A stretch of DNA of 5,426 nt from Gammaproteobacteria bacterium (GTDB lineage Bacteria; Pseudomonadota; Gammaproteobacteria; SMWH01), in NCBI GenBank assembly GCA_004357005.1, contig SMWH01000062.1:1-5426 (forward strand). The letters run 5' to 3'. The position numbers were made by a program, and so were the translations under genes. The notes below the pieces were generated by a model that was not told the origin of the DNA, made no database searches, and saw nothing but the letters and a program-made list of their open reading frames with translations. How positions within the stretch are numbered: position 1 is the stretch's first letter; the number at the start of each line of letters is the position of its first letter. Positions 1 to 5,426 of the stretch are shown in pieces.

Positions 1-637
1 AACTGCCCTTCTTGTGGCCAAAGAACTCGCTTTCCATGAGCTCACCCGGGATGGCGCCACAGTTCACTGGAACAAAGTGCGCGGTGGCCCGGGGGCTCTG
101 GGCGTGGATCAACCGTGCCGCGATCTCTTTGCCGACGCCGGATTCCCCGCTGATATAGACCGGTGCCTGGCTCCGGGCGAGCTTGGCGATGGTTTCGCGG
201 ACCTTGTGCATGGCCGGCGACTCGCCGATCAGACGCAAGTTCGTTTTTGGGCCCGTGACCTCACCAGGCTTGCGCAGTTTCAGCGCCGTCCCGACCAGGG
301 CGCGCAGGGCGCGCAAGTTGACGGGTTTGGACACGAAATCGAAGGCGCCGGCCTTCAGCGCCTGGACCGCCGACTCCATATTCCCATAGGCCGTCACCAC
401 GGCCACCGGCACATGGGGATAACTCTGATTGATCAACGCCACGAGTTCGAGGCCATTGCCATCGGGCAGGCGCATGTCCGTGAGGCAAAGGTTGAACTCC
501 TGTTTGGACAGTGCGTTGCGGGCCTCCTCGAGATTGGCAGCGGAGCAGGTATCCACGTCCATGCGCTTGAGCGTCATCTCGAGAAGTTCGCGAATGTCCG
601 GCTCGTCATCGACAATGAGTGCAAGCGGGTGGCTCAT
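1..637 (-). CDS. pilR: PilR-type sigma-54-dependent response regulator, 5' part (truncated by window edge)
   Basis: This is an NtrC-family response regulator that, once phosphorylated, should act as an AAA+ activator of sigma-54 promoters; the classical target of PilR is the type IV pilin gene pilA. The 212 visible codons hold a receiver domain (about residues 4-120) with the acidic pair D10/D11, phospho-acceptor D54 (context LTDMRLPDG), T82 and K104. The AAA+ domain then begins, with an R-L-I-G-E-S-P entry at 135-141, a Walker A GESGVGKE at 164-171 and ESEFFGHKKGS at 202-212. The edge cuts the gene just before the rest of the GAFTGA-type sigma-54 contact loop, so the remaining ATPase and the C-terminal HTH are not visible (the family is about 445 residues). 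ATG 637 is the only usable start: the next in-frame codons upstream run into a stop at 656-658, and AAAGAGG sits 7 nt before it. The call PilR rather than another NtrC-like regulator rests on the adjoining PilS-like kinase. Confidence 0.88.
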   Translation of the reverse strand, partial: MSHPLALIVDDEPDIRELLEMTLKRMDVDTCSAANLEEARNALSKQEFNLCLTDMRLPDGNGLELVALINQSYPHVPVAVVTAYGNMESAVQALKAGAFDFVSKPVNLRALRALVGTALKLRKPGEVTGPKTNLRLIGESPAMHKVRETIAKLARSQAPVYISGESGVGKEIAARLIHAQSPRATAHFVPVNCGAIPGELMESEFFGHKKGS

Positions 638-687
638 CCAGTGGCCTCTTTGTTGTCAGGGTCCGGGCTCATGACTCGCCGATTCAT
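634..687 (-). other. 17-codon ORF bridging pilS and pilR (possible coupling ORF)
   Basis: An ATG at 687 overlaps the pilS stop codon in an ATGA arrangement. It opens a 17-codon frame (MNRRVMSPDPDNKEATG) whose TGA at 636-634 overlaps the pilR ATG, again as ATGA. The frame differs from that of pilR. The peptide has no recognisable domain, and only a weak AGG-type site lies about 10 nt before the ATG. If translated, it would carry ribosomes from the pilS stop to the pilR start; it may equally be a chance reading frame. Confidence 0.2.
645..651 (-). promoter_or_regulatory. pilR ribosome-binding site
   Basis: AAAGAGG on the minus strand lies 7 nt upstream of ATG 637. It fixes the pilR start. It also lies inside the 17-codon ORF that spans the pilS-pilR gap, so ribosomes translating that ORF would pass over it. 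Confidence 0.6.
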
Positions 688-2330
688 GATTCACTCGCCT
701 GGGCCATCTTCGGGGTATAGAAGCTGATCCGGAAACAGCTCCCGCCCCCGGGCTCCGGGCGGTAGCGGAGGCGGGCCTGATTCGATTCCGCCAGCTGGCG
801 GGCGATATAAAGACCCAGACCGGCGCCTGCCGAGTCTGAAGTGTAAAACGGCTCGAATATCTTTTCCGCCTGACCGGGCTCGATGCCGGGGCCGTTGTCG
901 ATGACCTCAATGAATGGACGACGGCTCTCGGTCGAGTAGCCAGTCCGAATGATGAGCCGGGCATCGGCACTGTTTTGCAGGCCATAACGAATCGCGTTAC
1001 TGCACAGGTTCCACACGACCTGGTGGAGCTGGGCCCGGTCGGCGAATACCCGGATTTCGTTCTGTGTTGGCAACTCGGTTCTCAACTGAGTCAGGTTCAG
1101 TTCCTGGTCACGCCGGAAATCTTCGGCGAAGTGGGTGATCCAGTCGGCCAGTTCCAGTTCTTCCGGCTCCGCGTTGCCGCGTCTGGAGAGCTGAAGCACG
1201 TTCTCGATCACCTCGTTTACCCGGCCACTGTGGGCCTTGATGATTTCGGTAAGCCGGTGATCCGCTTCCTTCAGATTGGGTGATTCATCCAGCAGTTCGC
1301 CGGCATGAATGATGGCGCTCAGAGGGTTGCGGATCTCATGGGCAATGCTCGCCGTCAGTCGTCCGAGCGATGCCAGGTTCATCTGCTGGGCGCGTTGCTC
1401 AACCGTGCTGGTGTCCTCAAGCGTGATCAGCGTGCCGCCGTCATCCCGGCTGCGACCCAGGGCCGCGAAATGCGGAATAACCGCCGGGACGTCGTCCCCG
1501 AGCCGGATCGGGGCCTGATTCGGGCGGCCTGTAACCTGCCAGTCGTCGAGGGCTTCGCGGAGGGTTGGTGCCAGGTCACCCAGGGCCGGCTCGCCGGCCG
1601 ACGGCATTCCCATCAGATACCAGGCGGATTCATTGAGTGTAACGATCTGGCCCTCGGGATCAACCACGACCACACCGGAGGGAATACGCCGAATGATCAG
1701 TTCATTGAGTTGCGCTATGTTGGCCAGATCGACACCGCGTTGATCCGCCAGCTCCGCGGTCTCCTTGGCGCGCCGCGCGAAAAGCAGGCTCAGCAGCGTG
1801 ATGGCGAAATACGCGACGCCCAGCATCCCAGCCTGGGTGTAGCTGCCGTCGCTGACCAGGTCGTTGAGCTCGCTGTGCAGGCGCTGACCAAGCACGGCGA
1901 GGCTCGCGATGGCGGCAAATACGAGGGCGGTCCGGCCGGGAAGCAGCAGGGCCCCGGCGCCCAGGCTCGCCACCATCAGGACGCCCGCGCCGCTGCCCAC
2001 GCCGCCGAGCGCGTTCATGATCAGCGTGATGGAAAGGATGTCGGCGAAAATGTAGGTGTGGGCCTGGATGTCCAAGGATGGGCGCCGCTTCCAGATGGCG
2101 GCCGCGGCGATCAGGGCCAGCGCGAACGACACCGCGGACACGCCGAGCAGCAACGCGCCGTTTCGGACGAGAAGCAGTTGCCATCCGGTGCCGATCCATG
2201 CCTTGGCCGCCAGTACGAGGAAAAGCGTGTAGATGAAAATCCGGTATAGATTGAAATACAGCAGTGAGCGCCAGGAGGTATCTGACTGGCTGGAATCGGC
2301 AGGTGTCTTTTTGTCGTAAAACTGTTTCAT
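684..2330 (-). CDS. pilS: PilS-type membrane sensor histidine kinase
   Basis: This 548-residue inner-membrane histidine kinase should phosphorylate the regulator encoded directly downstream; in Pseudomonas, PilS is known to sense pilin levels in the membrane. A polar N-terminus (1-20) precedes about six hydrophobic helices at roughly 22-42, 57-79, 92-108, 112-131, 133-149 and 167-185. A short linker follows, then a PAS domain (about 207-310, with IPSGVVVVDPEGQIV), a HisKA domain with H331 in ASIAHEIRNPLSAI, and a HATPase domain. The last shows the N box NLCSNAIRYG (441-450), G1 DNGPGI (478-483), F box FEPFYT (492-497) and G2 GAGLGL (502-507). All catalytic motifs are intact. I chose ATG 2330, although its upstream ribosome site is weak. 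The same frame can be extended to a TTG at 2420, but that codon overlaps the likely promoter -10 and adds a 30-residue Cys/Arg-rich stretch ahead of the family's usual start. The length fits PilS (about 530 residues). Other NtrB-like kinases are less likely given the six-helix sensor. Confidence 0.88.
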   Translation of the reverse strand: MKQFYDKKTPADSSQSDTSWRSLLYFNLYRIFIYTLFLVLAAKAWIGTGWQLLLVRNGALLLGVSAVSFALALIAAAAIWKRRPSLDIQAHTYIFADILSITLIMNALGGVGSGAGVLMVASLGAGALLLPGRTALVFAAIASLAVLGQRLHSELNDLVSDGSYTQAGMLGVAYFAITLLSLLFARRAKETAELADQRGVDLANIAQLNELIIRRIPSGVVVVDPEGQIVTLNESAWYLMGMPSAGEPALGDLAPTLREALDDWQVTGRPNQAPIRLGDDVPAVIPHFAALGRSRDDGGTLITLEDTSTVEQRAQQMNLASLGRLTASIAHEIRNPLSAIIHAGELLDESPNLKEADHRLTEIIKAHSGRVNEVIENVLQLSRRGNAEPEELELADWITHFAEDFRRDQELNLTQLRTELPTQNEIRVFADRAQLHQVVWNLCSNAIRYGLQNSADARLIIRTGYSTESRRPFIEVIDNGPGIEPGQAEKIFEPFYTSDSAGAGLGLYIARQLAESNQARLRYRPEPGGGSCFRISFYTPKMAQASES

Positions 2331-2410
2331 CGGGCCGTGTCTGTCGCACCCGGCACGACGGCATCGAATGGATGAAACCGCGGCCGGTCGCCCGCAGCGT
2401 GGACAGCGCG

Positions 2411-2442
2411 AGTATAGCAAGGGCGCGGGATTCCGCCGTCAA
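2411..2442 (-). promoter_or_regulatory. candidate sigma-70 promoter of pilS-pilR, extended -10
   Basis: On the minus strand TTGACG (2442-2437) is followed after 20 bp by TATACT (2416-2411), which is preceded by TGC, making an extended -10. Transcription would start near 2404, giving a leader of about 75 nt before the pilS ATG at 2330. The spacer is longer than the usual 17 bp, so either the extended -10 works without a strong -35 contact or an activator is needed. The first 12 bp of the spacer form a dyad, GCGG-AATC-CCGC. This is seen by eye only and no scoring was done. Confidence 0.4.
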
Positions 2443-2514
2443 CGAAGTGGGCAAGTCGAGCTTTGCTTCGTCCGCGCCAATGCCCCAGAATATGCCGCTT
2501 TTCGCCGCAGCTTG

Positions 2515-2532
2515 TTGTGCGCATTTTCACAA
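2515..2532. promoter_or_regulatory. CRP/Vfr-like dyad upstream of sucC
   Basis: TTGTG (2515-2519), an 8-bp gap and CACAA (2528-2532) form an inverted repeat. Its TGTG-N8-CACA core matches the CRP/Vfr consensus TGTGA-N6-TCACA in 9 of 10 positions (the first half reads TGTGC). The right arm ends 2 nt before the sucC Shine-Dalgarno sequence. A protein bound here would probably sit at or downstream of the transcription start and repress; in RNA the same arms could form only a short 5-bp hairpin. No experimental link is implied. Confidence 0.3.
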
Positions 2533-2534
2533 AC

Positions 2535-2539
2535 AGGGA
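2535..2539 (+). promoter_or_regulatory. sucC ribosome-binding site
   Basis: AGGGA lies 5 nt before ATG 2545 and selects that start over the in-frame ATG at 2368, which would add 59 residues absent from the family. Confidence 0.7.
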
Positions 2540-2544
2540 TCACC

Positions 2545-3705
2545 ATGAATTTGCAGGAATATCAGTCCAGGAACCTTTTTGAAGCCTATGACATCCCGGT
2601 TCCGGCGGGGGCAGTTGCTTCCAGCTCGCCGGAAGCCCGGGAGATTGCCCAACAGCTCGGTGGCAGCGGTTGGGTGGTCAAGGCCCAGGTGCACGCCGGG
2701 GGCCGGGGCAAGGCAGGTGGCGTCAAACTGGTCAAGAGCCTCGACGAGCTGACCCGCGTTGTGGACGAGATGCTTGGCATGCGGATTCGCACACCGCAGA
2801 CCGGGGCAGAGGGGCTGCCGGTGAATCAGGTGCTGGTGGCGGAACTGACCGAGATCGGCAGCGAACTGTATCTCAGCGCGCTGGTGGATCGCGCCAGTTG
2901 CTCGATCACCTTCATGGCCTCCGCCGCCGGTGGCGTGGATATCGAAGAGGTGGCCGCGACAGAGCCTGAGAAAATCTTCACGGTCAGCGTGCATCCCGCC
3001 GCCGGGCTCCAGCCCTGGCAATGTCGCAAGGTTGGTTTTGGGCTGGGTCTGGATGGACAACAGATCAGGCAACTCACGGCGATGATGCAGCAACTGTATC
3101 GCCTGATAGTCGAAAAGGACTTGAGCCTGGTGGAGGTCAACCCGCTTGCGATCACAGGCGCCGGTAACCTGATTGCTCTCGATGCCAAGGTCAACGTCGA
3201 CGACAACGCGTTATTCCGTCACCCGGATCTGGCGGCGATGCGCGACGAGAGCCAGGAAGACGAGCGCGAGCTGGAAGCCAGCCGTCACGGGCTGAACTAC
3301 GTCACTCTCGACGGCAACATCGCCTGTATGGTCAACGGCGCAGGTCTGGCGATGGCCACCATGGATATTATCAAGCTCCATGGCGGGGTCCCCGCCAATT
3401 TTCTGGACGTCGGTGGAGGCGCTACAGCACAGCGAGTAACGGAAGCCTTTAAGCTCATTTTGTCGGATGACAAGGTGAAGTCGATACTGGTGAATATCTT
3501 TGGCGGGATCGTGCGCTGTGACGTCATCGCCAAGGGAATTATCGCGGCGATGAAAGAAGTGGAGTGCAATGTGCCGGTGGTGGTGCGGCTCGAGGGCACC
3601 AATGTGGAAAAGGGCAGGAAGTTGCTCGAAGAGAGCGGTTTCGCCCTCACCATTGCCAGCGATCTTACTGACGCGGCCACCAGGGTCGTCGCCGCGGCTG
3701 CCTGA
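2545..3705 (+). CDS. sucC: succinyl-CoA synthetase (ADP/GDP-forming), beta subunit
   Basis: This is the nucleotide-binding beta subunit of the cytoplasmic TCA-cycle enzyme that converts succinyl-CoA, phosphate and ADP/GDP to succinate, CoA and ATP/GTP, working with the alpha subunit encoded next. The 386 residues match the family length (388 in E. coli). The ATP-grasp domain (about 1-240) opens with MNLQEYQSRNLF and contains WVVKAQVHAGGRGKAGG. The binding residues known from E. coli fall at identical numbers: P20, K46, G53-R54-G55, E107, N199 in VEVNPLAI and D213. The ligase/CoA-type domain (about 245-386) has GNIACMVNGAGLAM (N264), FLDVGGGAT, VNIFGGIVRCD (active-site glycine loop near 318-326) and VPVVVRLEGTN. 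ATG 2545 is supported by AGGGA 5 nt upstream. sucD follows after 14 nt. The gene stands apart from sucAB/sdh, unlike in E. coli. Nucleotide preference (ATP or GTP) cannot be settled by eye. Confidence 0.98.
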   Translation: MNLQEYQSRNLFEAYDIPVPAGAVASSSPEAREIAQQLGGSGWVVKAQVHAGGRGKAGGVKLVKSLDELTRVVDEMLGMRIRTPQTGAEGLPVNQVLVAELTEIGSELYLSALVDRASCSITFMASAAGGVDIEEVAATEPEKIFTVSVHPAAGLQPWQCRKVGFGLGLDGQQIRQLTAMMQQLYRLIVEKDLSLVEVNPLAITGAGNLIALDAKVNVDDNALFRHPDLAAMRDESQEDERELEASRHGLNYVTLDGNIACMVNGAGLAMATMDIIKLHGGVPANFLDVGGGATAQRVTEAFKLILSDDKVKSILVNIFGGIVRCDVIAKGIIAAMKEVECNVPVVVRLEGTNVEKGRKLLEESGFALTIASDLTDAATRVVAAAA

Positions 3706-3719
3706 GAAAAGGACTTCAA

Positions 3720-4592
3720 ATGAGCATTCTTGTCGATTCGAATACGCGTGTGATTACCCAGGGCTTTACCGGAAAACAGGGCACATTCCACTCCGAGCAG
3801 GCGCTGGAATATGGGACGAAACTGGTGGGTGGTGTGACCCCCGGGAAGGGCGGTCAAAAGCATCTGGAGCTGCCTGTTTTCGACACGGTGCACGCGGCGG
3901 TCGCCGACACCGGCGCGGATGCCAGCATGATCTATGTGCCGCCGCCGTTTGCCGCGGATGCCATTCTCGAAGCACTGGATGCGGGTATCCGGGTGATCGT
4001 GTGCATCACCGAGGGCATCCCGGTGCTGGACATGGTCCGGGTCAAGGCGGTGATGGCAACGCAATCTGACCAGTACCTGATCGGTCCGAATTGCCCCGGA
4101 ATCATTACGCCCGGTGAGACCAAAATCGGGATCATGCCCGGCCAGATCCATGTGCCGGGACGGGTGGGCATCATCTCGCGTTCCGGGACGTTGACCTACG
4201 AGGCGGTGTTCCAGACCACCAACGAAGGTCTCGGACAGAGTTCCTGTGTTGGCATCGGCGGTGATCCCATACACGGCATGAACTTCATCGACTGTCTCGA
4301 GCTTTTCGAGGCGGATCCCGGGACCGATGGCATCATCATGGTCGGCGAGATCGGCGGTTCTGCGGAAGAAGAAGCCGCCGCCTATATCAAGGACTATGTG
4401 AGCAAACCGGTGGTGGCCTATATCGCGGGCGTCACCGCGCCGCCGGGCAAGCGCATGGGTCACGCCGGCGCTATCATCGCAGGTGGAAAAGGGACGGCCG
4501 AAGCCAAGTATGAAGCCCTGGACGCGGCGGGCGCAGCGACTGTGCGTTCTCCGGCGGAGCTGGGGTCTACCATGCGCACTTTGCTGGGCTAG
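3720..4592 (+). CDS. sucD: succinyl-CoA synthetase (ADP/GDP-forming), alpha subunit
   Basis: This alpha subunit binds CoA and carries the phosphohistidine intermediate of succinyl-CoA synthetase. At 290 residues it is one longer than the E. coli protein, with the extra residue near 115. The N-terminal Rossmann CoA-binding domain shows GFTGKQGTFHSEQALEYGT (15-33), GGVTPGKGG (37-45), VPPPFAADAI and ITEGIPVLDM. The second domain shows IGPNCPGIITPGE, whose C125 corresponds to E. coli Cys123-alpha, then SRSGTLTYEAV, GIGGDPI, GEIGGSAEEEAA (E210) and GKRMGHAGAII, where H248 is the phosphorylated histidine. The otherwise common GECKIG reads GETKIG here (T134), which I take as a tolerated change. AAGGA lies 6 nt before ATG 3720, and only 14 nt separate it from the sucC stop, so the two subunits are surely co-transcribed. 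The 42-nt gap to nadE shows no hairpin terminator. Confidence 0.98.
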   Translation: MSILVDSNTRVITQGFTGKQGTFHSEQALEYGTKLVGGVTPGKGGQKHLELPVFDTVHAAVADTGADASMIYVPPPFAADAILEALDAGIRVIVCITEGIPVLDMVRVKAVMATQSDQYLIGPNCPGIITPGETKIGIMPGQIHVPGRVGIISRSGTLTYEAVFQTTNEGLGQSSCVGIGGDPIHGMNFIDCLELFEADPGTDGIIMVGEIGGSAEEEAAAYIKDYVSKPVVAYIAGVTAPPGKRMGHAGAIIAGGKGTAEAKYEALDAAGAATVRSPAELGSTMRTLLG

Positions 4593-4634
4593 ACAGGCGT
4601 CGGTTCACACCGCAGACACAAAGGCATCCTGACC

Positions 4635-5426
4635 ATGGCTTCCCGCCATAAACGCATCGCCATGGCGCAACTCGATTTCCTCGTCGGCGATATCGCCGGA
4701 AACGCGGCGCGTATCCTTGATGCTGTCGTTACCGCGCGCGACAAACATAAAGCCGACCTGATCATTTTCCCGGAACTTGCTCTCACCGGTTATCCGCCGG
4801 AAGATCTGCTGCTGCGTCCCGGATTTCTGGAAAACGCAGACGCCGCCCTCGATGAACTGACGTCGCAAGTCCGCGGTATCGACGTGGTGCTGGGACACAC
4901 TTATGTCACGGGCACCCGTTTGTGCAACGCGGTGTCCGTCTTGTCGGGCGGCGAACGCGTCGGCCCGTACCTCAAGCAATCTTTGCCGAATTACACCGTG
5001 TTTGACGAGAAGCGTTACTTTTCTCCGGGGAACGAGCCGCTGGTGGTGGAGCTGGGAGGGGTGTCGGTCGGAATTCTGATCTGCGAAGACATCTGGGAAC
5101 CTTTGCCGGCTCGCATGGCGGCCGACGCCGGCGCCGATATCCTGATCGTGGTTAATGCTTCGCCCTGGTTCCGGGAACAGGACGCCGAACGCGATTCTGC
5201 GCTGCAAGCCCGATTCCGGGACACACAAAAAATGATCGTCTACGTCAACACCGTGGGCGGGCAGGACGACCTGGTCTTCGACGGCCAGTCCCGCGTGGTG
5301 GATGGAAGCGGCGAAATCGCGCTCCAGGCCCCGGCGTTCAAGGAGGGCCTGTTTCTTGTGGATCTGGATGTGGAGGCCGGGACCGCCAACCCTGCGGGTT
5401 GGGAAACAGAAGAACTGGACGATGAC
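4635..5426 (+). CDS. nadE: glutamine-dependent NAD+ synthetase, N-terminal amidase part (truncated by window edge)
   Basis: This enzyme converts deamido-NAD+ (nicotinate adenine dinucleotide), ATP and glutamine to NAD+, the last step of NAD synthesis, in the cytoplasm. The 264 visible codons make up the carbon-nitrogen hydrolase (nitrilase-fold) domain that releases ammonia from glutamine. Its Glu-Lys-Cys triad is present: E47 in IIFPELALTGYPPEDLL, K114 in YLKQSLPNYTVFDEKRYF and C150 in GILICEDIWEP. VNTVGGQDDLVFDGQS (204-219) is the typical late motif. The synthetase domain (ATP pyrophosphatase type with an SGG motif) would follow beyond the right edge; the full protein should be about 540 residues. 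ATG 4635 has AAAGG 10 nt upstream, a rather long spacing; the in-frame ATG at 4662 would cut into the first beta strand (KRIAMAQLDFLVGDI), so it is unlikely. The family's usual NASPxxxGKxxER reads NASPWFREQDAERD here. The position 42 nt behind sucD suggests an operon. Confidence 0.93.
   Translation, partial: MASRHKRIAMAQLDFLVGDIAGNAARILDAVVTARDKHKADLIIFPELALTGYPPEDLLLRPGFLENADAALDELTSQVRGIDVVLGHTYVTGTRLCNAVSVLSGGERVGPYLKQSLPNYTVFDEKRYFSPGNEPLVVELGGVSVGILICEDIWEPLPARMAADAGADILIVVNASPWFREQDAERDSALQARFRDTQKMIVYVNTVGGQDDLVFDGQSRVVDGSGEIALQAPAFKEGLFLVDLDVEAGTANPAGWETEELDDD

Noticed and set aside
1305..2249. 314-codon open frame on the plus strand opposite pilS
   Set aside because: It is antisense to the kinase; its Gln/Gly/Arg/His-rich composition is that of a shadow frame and no domain is visible.
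2331..2420. N-terminal extension of pilS to position 2420, giving a Cys-rich stretch (CPRCG, then CRRAGC) that resembles a zinc ribbon
   Set aside because: The start codon would be TTG, it overlaps the extended -10 of the likely pilS promoter, and PilS proteins begin near the ATG at 2330. The cysteines look like non-coding GC-rich sequence read in frame.
2463..2496. Possible sucC promoter elements (TTGCTT at 2463 and TATGCC at 2491)
   Set aside because: The spacing is 22 bp and both hexamers match the consensus poorly; other pairings are no better, so I could not name a sucC promoter.
2368..2544. Extension of sucC upstream to the in-frame ATG at 2368
   Set aside because: The family begins exactly at ATG 2545 (MNLQEY), which has a good ribosome site; the extra 59 residues match nothing I recognise and cover the divergent promoter region.
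3297..4463. 388-codon open frame on the minus strand across sucC and sucD
   Set aside because: It lies entirely antisense to two unmistakable genes and has a His/Arg-rich composition typical of a mirror frame in high-GC DNA, with no recognisable motif.
4593..4634. Terminator or promoter between sucD and nadE
   Set aside because: The 42 nt contain no stem-loop with a T run and no convincing -35/-10 pair.
4605..5228. 207-codon open frame on the minus strand opposite nadE
   Set aside because: The nadE frame on the other strand carries complete family motifs; this one has none and is a shadow.

Overview
The window looks like a core chromosomal segment of a gammaproteobacterium. It has high GC and dense coding, and it carries a PilS/PilR-type two-component pair, E. 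coli-like succinyl-CoA synthetase subunits and a glutamine-dependent NAD+ synthetase. The SucC protein aligns with E. coli SucC from memory with no gap over at least the first 264 residues. A free-living lineage such as Chromatiales/Ectothiorhodospiraceae or a pseudomonad relative is a reasonable guess, but the genus cannot be fixed from this stretch.

Layout. Minus strand, left half: pilS (2330 down to 684) is followed by pilR (637 down past the left edge; only its first 212 codons are present). They form one transcription unit, joined by a 46-nt gap that contains a tiny ORF overlapping both genes. Plus strand, right half: sucC (2545-3705), sucD (3720-4592) and the 5' 264 codons of nadE (4635 to the right edge) are closely spaced and probably co-transcribed. 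The 214-bp divergent intergenic region (2331-2544) should hold both promoters. It shows a plausible extended -10 promoter for pilS and a CRP/Vfr-like dyad just before the sucC ribosome-binding site.

How the genes work. PilS is a six-helix membrane histidine kinase with a PAS domain, expected to phosphorylate PilR. PilR is an NtrC-type activator of sigma-54 promoters and classically drives the major pilin gene pilA. SucCD makes ATP (or GTP) from succinyl-CoA in the TCA cycle. NadE makes NAD+, using glutamine as ammonia donor. The two halves are functionally unrelated and share only the intergenic region.

No mobile elements, CRISPR arrays, RNA genes, frameshifts or clear terminators were seen. 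I do not see a previously undescribed system. The notable points are small: the pilS-pilR linking ORF, the dyad and long spacer in the pilS promoter, the CRP-like dyad, and nadE placed behind sucCD rather than the sdh-sucAB genes.
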